Positions 35,523-43,767 of a DNA stretch of 64,000 nt are shown here, piece after piece. Source of the DNA: an uncultured Ruminococcus sp. (GTDB lineage: Bacteria; Bacillota; Clostridia; Oscillospirales; Ruminococcaceae); contig CASEUJ010000032.1 in NCBI GenBank assembly GCA_949291125.1, forward strand, positions 1 to 64,000, in the 5' to 3' direction. A program made the position numbers and the translations under genes. The notes beneath the pieces are model-generated. The model made no database searches. It was given only the letters and a program-made list of their open reading frames with translations, and was not told the origin of the DNA. Each line of letters begins with the position of its first letter. Position 1 is the stretch's first letter.

Positions 35523-37930
35523 CAACACTCTGCCCCTCTAAGACGCTCTACAAGGGCCTCTTTTGAAAAACTTTTCATAGATACGAGGGTAATGATAAGC
35601 GGTATTGCAATCAATACGACTGCATAGGCAAGGGCAAAGGCAAAAGGAAATCGGAAAGAAATATAGAATGCACCGCCATTATGAAGCAGGTTTGTAAGCA
35701 CATATCCAAGCAATGCGCCGATTGTCATAGTAACGCCAACAGCTGCAAGGACTAAAATTAAACTTTCGCCAAGAAGCATTTTTCGAATTTGTGCCTTCGC
35801 CATACCAATCGACTCAAGCATTGCCAATTCCTGCTTTCTCGTTACAATGTTCGTGATAAGCGTATTCATCATACTCAAAATACTGAACATCATAATAAAG
35901 ATAGCAAGCCCACTGATTGTGCCAAACACAGAATTAGCTGTCTGAGAATATGCCGCTTCTCTGTCTGCATAAGTCTCTAAAGTCAATTCAGGTCGTTCTG
36001 CTACAATTTCATTCAACGCTTCATTTACATCAGCTTCTTTTTCAGGGGCAACCGATATAAGTAAATGAGCATTTAAGTTATCATAGGGTACAAAACGCAG
36101 GACAGCCTGCTCTGGCATTACAAACCAACCATCCAAATTATCGTTGTCTAATGTGTATTGATCATTCAAAATACCGAGTACCGCCACTTCTTTTTCTGCC
36201 ATCTGATTACCATCATAGTAATGGAGCGTTATTTTGTCCCCTACATTGAACTTCCATCCAAAAATTTCAAGGGCGTTCGTATTGTCGGCAATCAGGACAT
36301 AATCGCCAGACATCAGCTTGTCATAGTCTGCCGAGCCTTCTTCAATATATTGACCGATACTTTCCGTTTCTTCGTTGCTCAGCGGATAGATATAATCATC
36401 ATTATCATATTCGTCATGTTGTGGAAAATCATAAATCACACCGAAACTCTTTACTTCCTCGACCTTTTCAACACCGTTTATGGAAGAAATCTCCTTTACC
36501 ATATCCTCTGTCATAGGCGCTTGTGCCTGCAGACCACTCATTCCATTTTCATTCAGCTCAATAGCCGAGTCAGAATACTGGATATGGAACTCTGCATCTT
36601 TCCAAATACCTTGCCTTGCGTAATTATCCCTATCAAAAGAGGACATAAAGGTAGCCGCTGTCATAAAGAGAATACCGCCAAGCGCAAGAGAAAGCATTGT
36701 GATAGCCGCTTTCTTCTTGTTTTTGGAAAAGTTCATTACACCCAGTCCAATAGGTGTAAGATTCCGACACATTTTCTTGTTTGCGGTCTTTTTCATCTCA
36801 TCCTGCGGAACATAACGCAATGCTTCCATAGGGGATACTGCCGCTGCCAGTTTCGCAGGCTTGTGTACGGAAATCATCGTAATGATGTAGATTACCGCAA
36901 AAACACATGCCGCTATTATTAAGGTATTGATAATGCTAAATCCTGATGGGATGATAAAATACCCTGCGATACCGCCGATTAAGATACCAATAGGAGAAGC
37001 ATAAAGGAACAGTCTGCGTCCTTCCTTTGATACCAACTTTTTCATCTGTTTTTTCGTCATACCGATCGTACGAAGTTGTCCAAACTGATGGATCTTTCCG
37101 ATAACCGATAGATAAAACACACCGTAAATCACCAAAATACAGGCAAGCAGGATAACCACACCCACTAATCCGTAAATTAAAATATCCTGTGAGTCCACGG
37201 ACAAAGAGTCAAGGAACGCTTTAGACGGACTGACATATTTTCTTTCAATACCTGCATCACTGCCGATCAGATACATTGCTTCTTTACAATCTTCAGAGCG
37301 CATGGTGGTTGCGCCATACAGCTTTGCATAGACCTCATACGGGGAGTCCTTTAGCTGGCTACCATTTTCAGCATAGCTCTGCGAAAAAAATACAGCAAAC
37401 TGTTTGGCTGTTTCTCCACCCTTCAAGATTCCCGTAACTGTAAAGGTTTCCGTATTGCCATCATAAAAGTTCAGAGTGACTTGGCTGCCAACACTGGGGG
37501 TAATACCCATTTTTTCAAGCATTGCGCCCTGTACAGCGATTTCATTTTCTCCTTCGGGCAGTGTGCCGCTTTCCAGTTCTCCAATTTGGATTTTATCGGA
37601 CAGCGCACTAACATAGTAGGGAATAACTTCAAAATCGTCTATTTCGGAAGGTGTACCTGTTTTTACCTGAATTTGATAAGCAATACGCTCATCAGCTTTC
37701 AAGGCTTCCACTTGATTATCCGAGAGGTTATAGTAACCTACCTCTTGTGTGTGTGAAAGCTGTCTATGGGTATCTTCTCGCTGACCAACAGCATACATAA
37801 GAATTGTCATCAACAGGGCAGACGCCAAAACAATCGTTATTATCACGAAGATGTTACGCATACGACTGGATTTCAGGCTTTGCTTTGACATTTGCGCAAT
37901 CATTTTTGAACTTATTTTTTTGCCATTCAT
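35522..37930 (-). CDS. FtsX-type ABC transporter permease, 802 aa
   Basis: One N-terminal helix, a beta-rich outer domain (residues about 55-250), three helices with the FtsX core (GKIHQFGQLRTIGMTKKQMKKL), a central helix, a second outer domain and a final FtsX block (RKQELAMLESIGMAKAQIRKM). This is the plan of peptide or antibiotic resistance transporters controlled by two-component systems. GGGGG precedes the ATG at 37930. The ATPase gene ends 12 bases upstream. Codon choice is more A+T-rich than in flanking housekeeping genes. Confidence 0.88.
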   Translation of the reverse strand: MNGKKISSKMIAQMSKQSLKSSRMRNIFVIITIVLASALLMTILMYAVGQREDTHRQLSHTQEVGYYNLSDNQVEALKADERIAYQIQVKTGTPSEIDDFEVIPYYVSALSDKIQIGELESGTLPEGENEIAVQGAMLEKMGITPSVGSQVTLNFYDGNTETFTVTGILKGGETAKQFAVFFSQSYAENGSQLKDSPYEVYAKLYGATTMRSEDCKEAMYLIGSDAGIERKYVSPSKAFLDSLSVDSQDILIYGLVGVVILLACILVIYGVFYLSVIGKIHQFGQLRTIGMTKKQMKKLVSKEGRRLFLYASPIGILIGGIAGYFIIPSGFSIINTLIIAACVFAVIYIITMISVHKPAKLAAAVSPMEALRYVPQDEMKKTANKKMCRNLTPIGLGVMNFSKNKKKAAITMLSLALGGILFMTAATFMSSFDRDNYARQGIWKDAEFHIQYSDSAIELNENGMSGLQAQAPMTEDMVKEISSINGVEKVEEVKSFGVIYDFPQHDEYDNDDYIYPLSNEETESIGQYIEEGSADYDKLMSGDYVLIADNTNALEIFGWKFNVGDKITLHYYDGNQMAEKEVAVLGILNDQYTLDNDNLDGWFVMPEQAVLRFVPYDNLNAHLLISVAPEKEADVNEALNEIVAERPELTLETYADREAAYSQTANSVFGTISGLAIFIMMFSILSMMNTLITNIVTRKQELAMLESIGMAKAQIRKMLLGESLILVLAAVGVTMTIGALLGYVLTNLLHNGGAFYISFRFPFAFALAYAVVLIAIPLIITLVSMKSFSKEALVERLRGAEC

Positions 37931-37942
37931 TTTCAAGCCCCC

Positions 37943-38608
37943 TTATGCGTGGATTTTTCCATCTTCAATGCGGATACGCACATCTGCCTTTTCCGCAATT
38001 TCAGGGTTATGGGTAATCATCACAATCGTTTGATGGAACTTCTCACTTGTCATTTTCAAAAGGTCAATCACTTTGTCGCTTGTGCGGCTGTCAAGATTTC
38101 CCGTCGGCTCATCTGCCAGAATAATGGCGGGTTTGGATATAAGCGCTCTTGCAATCGCTACACGTTGCTGCTGACCACCTGAGAGATGGCTTGGATAGTT
38201 CTTAAGTTTTCCGTCCAGTTCAAGGAAATGGACAATTTCTTTCAGAAATTTTTTATCCTCCATCTTCCCATCCAGACGAACCGGCAGCACGATGTTCTCA
38301 TATGCGGTCAGATAAGGGATCAGATTATAGTTCTGGAAGATAAAACCAATTCTTTTTCTGCGGAATACAGTTAGCTGTTCCTCACTCATCTTTTCAATGT
38401 TCTGATTTTCTACCTGAACAGTGCCGGAAGTCGGAGAGTCCAGTCCTCCGAGCATATTCAGCAGTGTAGATTTGCCACTTCCAGATGTGCCGATGATGGC
38501 AACAAACCGTCCATTTTCTACGGAGACATTCACATCGTCCAATGCTTTGACGAGGCTCTCGTCCTTACCATAATATTTTTTCAAATGAGATGCATATAAG
38601 ATTGACAT
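37943..38608 (-). CDS. ABC transporter ATP-binding protein, 221 aa
   Basis: Walker [17 protein letters not shown], signature [14 protein letters not shown], Walker [13 protein letters not shown] and switch His in IVMITHNPE; MacB/LolD class. It pairs with the 802-residue permease immediately downstream. The ATG at 38608 has AAAGGAGG eight bases upstream; an ATG two codons earlier is too close to the ribosome site. The upstream region carries a LytTR-type direct repeat, so it is probably switched on by the response regulator at 40061-40774. Confidence 0.92.
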   Translation of the reverse strand: MSILYASHLKKYYGKDESLVKALDDVNVSVENGRFVAIIGTSGSGKSTLLNMLGGLDSPTSGTVQVENQNIEKMSEEQLTVFRRKRIGFIFQNYNLIPYLTAYENIVLPVRLDGKMEDKKFLKEIVHFLELDGKLKNYPSHLSGGQQQRVAIARALISKPAIILADEPTGNLDSRTSDKVIDLLKMTSEKFHQTIVMITHNPEIAEKADVRIRIEDGKIHA

Positions 38609-38690
38609 ATTCATTTCCTCCTTTAACTTTCAGCATCTTACTGACACCCATATCTTACACCCACAGAGCAAAAATCGCAATAGAGAACGC

Positions 38691-38720
38691 AAAATCTAAT
38701 ATCTACACCGTAAAATCTAA
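38691..38720 (-). promoter_or_regulatory. LytTR-type operator: 9-bp direct repeats, 21-bp period
   Basis: On the minus strand TTAGATTTT occurs at 38712-38720 and again at 38691-38699, exactly 21 bases apart (12-base gap). A weaker third copy (TGCGATTTT) is at 38671-38679. Paired 9-bp direct repeats with 12-base spacing are the known target geometry of LytTR regulators such as AgrA and ComE. It lies about 85-110 bases before the ABC ATPase start. Confidence 0.6.
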
Positions 38721-38730
38721 GGCATATTGC

Positions 38731-38766
38731 AAAAAAAGCCCATCTCCGTTTATGGAAATGGGCTTA
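38731..38766 (-). terminator. Terminator of the two-component operon
   Basis: On the minus strand AGCCCATTTCC pairs with GGAGATGGGCT (one mismatch) around a short loop, followed by seven T. It lies right after the kinase stop and before the LytTR repeats. Confidence 0.88.
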
Positions 38767-38774
38767 CTTAGGAT

Positions 38775-40064
38775 TTAATGATTTGCGATTGGAAGTAATA
38801 CTTTCAGAGTAAATTTTCCGTTTGCCTGAGCAGTGGTACAAGTACCACCATATTTTTCTGCCGACTTTTTCATATTGGAAATGCCGAAACCGTGTAGGAA
38901 TGTATCTGCTTTTGTAGTATGACCGTCTGTGTCTGGTCCAATGGAACAGTTATTTTCTATGAGGATAGACACAAAATCCTGCACTTTTCCCGCCTTAACA
39001 ACTATCACACGCTGTTCTTCGGGCAGTTTTTCGCTAGCTTCGATGGCGTTGTCTATTCCATTGCCAAAAAGAGTACTAATATTCAGTGGCTCAATAAAAT
39101 CTATGCTGCTGAAATCAATAGAAGCGGAAAAGTCAATATGCTTTTCACGAGCTCTTTCTGCTTTATCTCGGATAAGAATATCGAGAAAATCGTTGCCGGT
39201 ATGGATATAGTTTTCATAGTCCGCAATCTGTGAGCGCAGCTCCTTTGCCATCTGACGGGTAGCAACCGTTCCAGAACTGCCTTCCAGTACGAGCAGATGA
39301 TTTTTCATATCGTGGTAAATAGAGCGTATGCGTTCCTCGTCCTTAGCTCGACTACGATAATAATCTTGTTGTGATTCCATATACTGTAATCGATAAGCCG
39401 TCTGCATAGAATCATATAGATAGGAAGCAAGATACATACATCCAAAGCTGGAAAAAATCGACGCGCCGCATATGGGATAGACTATTGCTGTGTCTTCAGG
39501 CATGAAGTAGATGATTGTAAATATAGCAACAAAAGATGCCAGCATTAGCATATCAATAATCAACCATGTACGCACATTTAAGTGGGATGGCAGTTTGGAT
39601 ATAAATTTACGCATAAGTAACCATGCGGCAATCCAGAAAATCAGACGAAAAAGAAGGGAGAGCGTGTGAAATGCTGTGCTGATTTGCATTAGTATCGGGT
39701 CATGCTGTGTTTGCTCAAAACTTGCCTTTGTGACGAGACAAAATAAACGTCCGCCTGTATCTAACATCAGATAATTGATGGCAATCAAAGCCGGATAAAA
39801 CACCAGAATTACAGATACTTTTTCCATAAACGAGCCTTGATGAAACAGCAGAATATATGCAAAAAATAAAAGCATCGTACCAAACAAACTTCCGAGGTCG
39901 TTGGAATAGATGATGGAATCTGCCAGATATCCGCAGATGAGGAAGGCTGCGATTTTTATTAGGATATGCTTTCGGAGCGGAAGAAAGGATTGTAATATCC
40001 AAAAGAACACAAAAGTGTATCCCCAAGCCAAGAGAAAAGAAAGAATTTCTAAAAAACGTATCAT
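38775..40064 (-). CDS. GHKL-domain sensor histidine kinase (AgrC type), 429 aa
   Basis: Six or seven hydrophobic segments in residues 1-215, a short coiled linker, the phospho-acceptor His in SIYHDMKNHLL, and the GHKL ATPase with NGIDNAIEASEKLP and HGFGISNMKK. This is the AgrC/quorum-peptide receptor plan; ligands are often peptides. The start overlaps the response-regulator stop as ATGA, so the pair is translationally coupled. A terminator follows directly, separating it from the ABC genes, which appear to have their own regulated promoter. Confidence 0.92.
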   Translation of the reverse strand: MIRFLEILSFLLAWGYTFVFFWILQSFLPLRKHILIKIAAFLICGYLADSIIYSNDLGSLFGTMLLFFAYILLFHQGSFMEKVSVILVFYPALIAINYLMLDTGGRLFCLVTKASFEQTQHDPILMQISTAFHTLSLLFRLIFWIAAWLLMRKFISKLPSHLNVRTWLIIDMLMLASFVAIFTIIYFMPEDTAIVYPICGASIFSSFGCMYLASYLYDSMQTAYRLQYMESQQDYYRSRAKDEERIRSIYHDMKNHLLVLEGSSGTVATRQMAKELRSQIADYENYIHTGNDFLDILIRDKAERAREKHIDFSASIDFSSIDFIEPLNISTLFGNGIDNAIEASEKLPEEQRVIVVKAGKVQDFVSILIENNCSIGPDTDGHTTKADTFLHGFGISNMKKSAEKYGGTCTTAQANGKFTLKVLLPIANH

Positions 40065-40774
40065 AACATGTCACCCCAGAAATCTGCCAACTTTGCCATA
40101 AATTCTTTGCGTTTCGGTTGACTAATGGGGATACGCTCGCCTGTTGTTAAGACTGCCTCTAGATTTTCTACACTTTTCACATATGACATATTCACAATAA
40201 AACTTGCGTGACAGCGGGCAAACTGCCGCTGCGTCTCTAAAAGTAAAGCAGCATCTTTCATACTCTTGTAAATGACTTGTTCTTGTTTTTCAAAGTGCAG
40301 AAGTACATTACGCTTGAAAGTTTCGGCATAACGCAAATTTTTATACAGCACTTTATATTTACCGTTATCATTTGAAAAGCTGATATACGGTTCTTCTCTG
40401 CCCGGATAGCGTGAAAAAAAACGGTCAAGCTCCATCTTGAGCCTTCCGTACTTCATAGGTTTGAGTAGATAGTTGATCGCACCATACTCATATCCCTTCC
40501 ATACATATTGTGTGAGTGAAGTCAGGAAAAACAAACCCACCGTACTGTCTGTCTTTCGAATTTCTTCCGCAGTTTTCAGACCATTGAGCTTTTCCATCTT
40601 GATATCCATAAAAATCAAGTCAAAGTCAGGTTGATACTTCTGGAGCAGCTCTATTCCATCATAGAACTCAAAGAAGCAAAATTCCTTTCCTGTATCAGCT
40701 GCATATTGACTTAGTAATTCCTTTAATTCGAAAATGAAAGCGTTTTCATCATCACAAATCACAATATTGAACAC
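40061..40774 (-). CDS. LytTR-family response regulator, 237 aa
   Basis: Receiver domain (NIVICDDENAFIFELKELL, phospho-Asp in LIFMDIKMEKLNG, switch Lys near LLKPMKYGRL), then a LytTR DNA-binding domain (KYKVLYKNLRYAETF; QFARCHASFIVNMSYVKSVE). AgrA/LytR-type activator. Starts with GTG at 40774, seven bases after AAAAGGAAG. Probably binds the 21-bp-period direct repeat before the ABC ATPase gene. Transcribed from a promoter that once belonged to an XRE regulator. Confidence 0.92.
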   Translation of the reverse strand: MFNIVICDDENAFIFELKELLSQYAADTGKEFCFFEFYDGIELLQKYQPDFDLIFMDIKMEKLNGLKTAEEIRKTDSTVGLFFLTSLTQYVWKGYEYGAINYLLKPMKYGRLKMELDRFFSRYPGREEPYISFSNDNGKYKVLYKNLRYAETFKRNVLLHFEKQEQVIYKSMKDAALLLETQRQFARCHASFIVNMSYVKSVENLEAVLTTGERIPISQPKRKEFMAKLADFWGDML

Positions 40775-40796
40775 GATAAAACTTCCTTTTCATGTT

Positions 40797-40997
40797 ATAA
40801 GTTATTACAGATGCATACCTCACCATCCAGATGGTCGATCTCAAAGCCCTATAGCTCCTCTCTAGCGCAAAAAGCGTATGCACCAGCCTGGAACAGCTTT
40901 CGATGTTTAGCACTGTCAAGCGCATCTGCCAACTGCTTAAATTTCGAATGAAACGAATCCGTTCTCCAATTATTATGATAAACCATCCTCGGTGCAT
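40797..40997 (-). pseudogene. Remnant of an XRE-family regulator
   Basis: The minus strand starts with an ATG at 40997 and gives IGERIRFIRNL, the first helix of the common Firmicute XRE repressors. It then jumps by an internal deletion to KQLADALD in another frame, shifts to LNIESCSRLVHTLFALE, and shifts again to GFEIDHLDGEVCI before a stop. These segments follow the order of the intact family (helix-turn-helix, ALADALDVSP, LMHTLFALED, YG...DGEVC) but cannot be one protein. It is therefore dead, with the helix-turn-helix turn missing. Confidence 0.65.
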
Positions 40998-41009
40998 TTT
41001 TGCAAAGGT

Positions 41010-41039
41010 ATTATAGCATATTCGCTTATTGACTGTCAA
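41010..41039 (-). promoter_or_regulatory. Promoter before the XRE remnant and two-component genes
   Basis: TTGACA (41034-41039), 18-base spacer, TATAAT (41010-41015) on the minus strand. It now lies about 235 bases before the response-regulator GTG. The interval 41040-41371 holds no gene I can support. Confidence 0.75.
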
Positions 41040-41371
41040 GGTTGTAGAAATCATCTGCTAAACAACACGAAGCATTTCTCCCGCTATCAGCGAAATGGCT
41101 ATGGCATTCTGGGTCAGCCGTTTTTTTGTCGGAGCAGGGACAACATGGTGCGTCCGAATGAGTTCTGACCAGGGCGTGTGAAATGAATGTGCTTTTTTCA
41201 TCGCGGCGACTCGCCGTAAAGGCAATACCACACAGAGATTATGCGTCAGATGTACTCTACGAGCATAAACTTCGTCAGATTTTTTGATGGAAAATATACA
41301 AGGAAATGGCGCGAAAAGCCGTGAGGTGCTCTTTGTATGGTATTGCTTAAAGAAGTTTCTTCTACCAAAAT

Positions 41372-41400
41372 GCATATTCCTTCTCCTTCCACACATACTA
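41372..41400 (+). promoter_or_regulatory. Sigma-G-type promoter of spoVAD-spoVAE
   Basis: GCATA (41372-41376), 17 bases, CATACTA (41394-41400). The -10 is the exact sigma-G consensus. It ends 18 bases before the spoVAD start, and its spacing equals that before spoVAC. Confidence 0.75.
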
Positions 41401-41418
41401 CCTCCGAGGTGATTTCAT

Positions 41419-42438
41419 ATGCTACGTCCACTCTCCCGCGCAGTATTCCAATATCAATCTCCACCGCGCATTATCTCCTACGCTTCCATCGTGGGTGAAA
41501 AAGAAGGGGAAGGTCCGCTTGCCGCTTGCTTCGATCAGATCGAAACAGATCCGCACTTTGGACAAAAAACATGGGAACAGGCAGAAAGCATGATGCAGCG
41601 CCGCACGATTTCCCTCGCGCTCGACAAATCCAATCTGACCGAAAACGACCTCGCCTGTGTCTGTGCCGGCGACCTCATGAACCAGTGTATCGGCTCGACC
41701 TATGGACTATTGCCGCTCCGGATTCCCATGCTCGGCATCTATGGCGCATGCTCCACCATGGCGGAAGGTATCCTGACCGCCTCACTTCTGGCGGAAAGCG
41801 GCGTCGGAGAGTATACCGCCGCCGTCACTTCCTCTCACTTTTCCACCGCCGAACGCCAGTTCCGCTTTCCGCTCGCCTACGGCGGTCAGCGCCCGCCTAC
41901 GGCACAGTGGACCTGTACCGCCTCCGGTGCGGTGATCCTTGCACAATCCGACGGTGTGTCCCACGGCGTCGAAGTCTGCGGATGCTGTATCGGCACCATG
42001 CAGGATCTCGGCGTAACAGACGCCAACAATATGGGAGCAGCCATGGCACCGGCCGCGGCAGATACCATCGTACGCTATCTCCAGGCGACCGGAACACAGC
42101 CATCATCATTTGATGCAATCATTACCGGCGATCTGGGGCTGATCGGCAGCGAACTTTTGTGCGATCTTGTCATGAAACAGGGCTATGATATTGCGCCAGT
42201 ACACCACGACTGCGGCGCCATGATGTTTGACCCCAAAACACAGGATACCCATGCGGGCGGATCGGGCTGCGGATGCAGCGCAAGCGTTTTGTGCGGATAT
42301 TTTCTGCCGAAACTCGAAAATAAAACGATACGGCGAATCTTATTCACGGCGACGGGCGCACTCATGTCCCCGACGGCTTCTCAACAGGGGGAAAGCATCC
42401 CAGGCATTGCACATCTAGTGCATCTCGAATCGAGATAA
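41419..42438 (+). CDS. spoVAD: Stage V sporulation protein AD, 339 aa
   Basis: Thiolase/ketosynthase-III-like fold: SYASIVGEKEGEGPLAACFD, CAGDLMNQCIGSTYG, LGIYGACSTMAEG and the C-terminal GSGCGCSASVL. SpoVAD binds dipicolinic acid on the forespore inner membrane and works with SpoVAC and SpoVAE in its transport. Length is typical. GAGGTGATT precedes the ATG. First gene of a two-gene sporulation unit behind a sigma-G-type promoter. Confidence 0.95.
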   Translation: MLRPLSRAVFQYQSPPRIISYASIVGEKEGEGPLAACFDQIETDPHFGQKTWEQAESMMQRRTISLALDKSNLTENDLACVCAGDLMNQCIGSTYGLLPLRIPMLGIYGACSTMAEGILTASLLAESGVGEYTAAVTSSHFSTAERQFRFPLAYGGQRPPTAQWTCTASGAVILAQSDGVSHGVEVCGCCIGTMQDLGVTDANNMGAAMAPAAADTIVRYLQATGTQPSSFDAIITGDLGLIGSELLCDLVMKQGYDIAPVHHDCGAMMFDPKTQDTHAGGSGCGCSASVLCGYFLPKLENKTIRRILFTATGALMSPTASQQGESIPGIAHLVHLESR

Positions 42439-42520
42439 CACACGCCGAAACTATGCACAGACCACTTTTCAACATTCCACTGTGGAAAGTGTGGAAAACT
42501 TTAAACACAGGAGGCTCTCT

Positions 42521-42880
42521 ATGTTATCGGATCTTTTTTACGCATTTCTCGTTGGCGGTGCGCTCTGTGCCGTTGGTCAAGTTCTGATCGATTACACCAA
42601 GCTTACCCCAGCCCGGATCCTCACCGCCTATGTAGTGGCAGGCGTCTTTCTCTCAGCAATCGGCATCTATCCAAAATTAATCGACTTTGCCGGCGGCGGC
42701 GCATCCGTACCGCTCACCGGCTTCGGCAATCTTCTGGCACAGGGTGTGCGCGATTCAGTCGATGAAAAAGGCTTTCTCGGTATCTTTATGGGCGGTTTGA
42801 CGGCATCGTCCGCCGGAATCACTGCAGCAATGGTCTTTGGGCTTGTCTGTGCCGCAATCTTTCGTCCAAAGCAAAAATAG
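42521..42880 (+). CDS. spoVAE: Stage V sporulation protein AE, 119 aa
   Basis: Small membrane protein with the SpoVAE blocks FLVGGALCAVGQVLID, GGGASVPLTGFGN and FLGIFMGGLTASSAGI. It is paralogous to SpoVAC and part of the dipicolinate channel. The ATG at 42521 follows AGGAGG; the open frame starts 13 codons earlier without a site. It lies 82 bases after spoVAD. No spoVAF or gerA-like gene follows. Confidence 0.95.
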   Translation: MLSDLFYAFLVGGALCAVGQVLIDYTKLTPARILTAYVVAGVFLSAIGIYPKLIDFAGGGASVPLTGFGNLLAQGVRDSVDEKGFLGIFMGGLTASSAGITAAMVFGLVCAAIFRPKQK

Positions 42881-43032
42881 ATCCGCCTATCGGATGCGCA
42901 CAGATGTACCCTAAAACCAGCAAAAAAATGATGCAGATTCTATCTTTGTCGCATAAAATTATGCAATTTGCTCATATTATTCTTCGATTTCAATCTTAAA
43001 ATTGGGATATTTTCCAAACTTCTAAAAAGTGC

Positions 43033-43061
43033 TTGACAATGTGCGGATTTTGTAGTATACT
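43033..43061 (+). promoter_or_regulatory. Promoter of the tRNA-Met/tRNA-Glu unit
   Basis: TTGACA, 17 bases, TATACT, about 50 bases before the first tRNA. The 42881-43032 interval shows nothing else. Confidence 0.85.
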
Positions 43062-43113
43062 AAAAAAGTCGCAGGGATGCAGGGGGTAAACACCCGACTC
43101 TGCAATTCGATGT

Positions 43114-43190
43114 GGCGGCATAGCTCAGTTGGCTAGAGTACCCGGTTCATACCCGGTTGGTCGCTGGTTCGAATCCTGCTGCCGCTACCA
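43114..43190 (+). tRNA. tRNA-Met (CAT)
   Basis: 77 bases with encoded CCA. Acceptor GGCGGCA/TGCCGCT (terminal G-U), D arm GCTC/GAGT, anticodon loop TTCATAC, T loop TTCGAAT. Two mismatches are visible: C-U at the top of the anticodon stem and U-U in the T stem. Not an initiator (no C1-A72 mismatch or GGG/CCC stem). A CAT anticodon could also belong to lysidine tRNA-Ile. Confidence 0.85.
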
Positions 43191-43194
43191 TATC

Positions 43195-43269
43195 GGCCCG
43201 TTGGTCAAGCGGTTAAGACACCGCCCTTTCACGGCGGAAACATGGGTTCGATTCCCGTACGGGTCACCA
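43195..43269 (+). tRNA. tRNA-Glu (TTC)
   Basis: 75 bases with encoded CCA. Acceptor GGCCCGT/ACGGGTC, anticodon stem CCGCC/GGCGG with loop CTTTCAC (TTC), T loop TTCGATT. Four bases after tRNA-Met, same transcript. Confidence 0.95.
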
Positions 43270-43277
43270 ATGGTGAG

Positions 43278-43319
43278 ATCCTGAAGATAACGCAAAAGCG
43301 TTATCTTCAGGATTTTTTT
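43278..43319 (+). terminator. Terminator of the tRNA unit
   Basis: Perfect 16-base arms ATCCTGAAGATAACGC and GCGTTATCTTCAGGAT, AAAA loop, then T7. Confidence 0.97.
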
Positions 43320-43364
43320 ATTTTATTGCACGCAATATATCCCGAACGCTTGCATCGACAGAAT

Positions 43365-43410
43365 AAAATCTCCCGGCAGTTTCGCTTGATGCGATCTACC
43401 GGGAGATTTT
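43365..43410. terminator. Terminator after the BFD-like gene
   Basis: AAAATCTCCCGG and CCGGGAGATTTT arms; T run on both strands. It serves the minus-strand flavodiiron/BFD unit. Confidence 0.85.
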
Positions 43411-43450
43411 CGGTTGTTACAAGAATGAATCGTGTCCGGACGCGACTCGC

Positions 43451-43648
43451 TTACTTGCTCATGATATCCGCAATGATATCGAGTACCTTATCATGACATC
43501 CGCCGCAGCCGGTCGAACAAGATGTGATCTCCTGGATCTTCTCAAACGCCGCTTCCACTTCGCCAAGATTCTTTGCCTCATACATAGCGTTTTCAATATC
43601 CGCATACGAAACGCCCATGCAGTGGCATACCTCATAGTTTTCCTGCAT
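43451..43648 (-). CDS. BFD-like [2Fe-2S]-binding protein, 65 aa
   Basis: Short protein with four Cys in a BFD-like pattern (CHCMGVS and CSTGCGGCHDKV). Bacterioferritin-associated ferredoxin and related domains carry a [2Fe-2S] cluster and pass electrons. AAAGGAGG precedes the ATG at 43648. It follows the flavodiiron gene by about 120 bases on the same strand, so it may serve as an electron carrier for that enzyme or for iron release from ferritin encoded nearby. Confidence 0.85.
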   Translation of the reverse strand: MQENYEVCHCMGVSYADIENAMYEAKNLGEVEAAFEKIQEITSCSTGCGGCHDKVLDIIADIMSK

Positions 43649-43767
43649 TTTCGTACACCTCCTTTCGTCGCAGTTATTCTGATCCAATAACATGGACTCT
43701 GAGATCAATATCTTGTATGTGCATCACATTAATACACAAATACATTTCTGTGAATATACTCGGAAGA

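Noticed and set aside
40752..41054. 100-codon open frame before the response regulator
   Set aside because: It is a mixture of pieces of a frameshifted XRE regulator, listed as a pseudogene instead.
41058..41396. 112-codon minus-strand frame between the XRE remnant and spoVAD
   Set aside because: Runs antisense through the spoVAD promoter, has no ribosome site at the inner ATGs, and matches no family I know.
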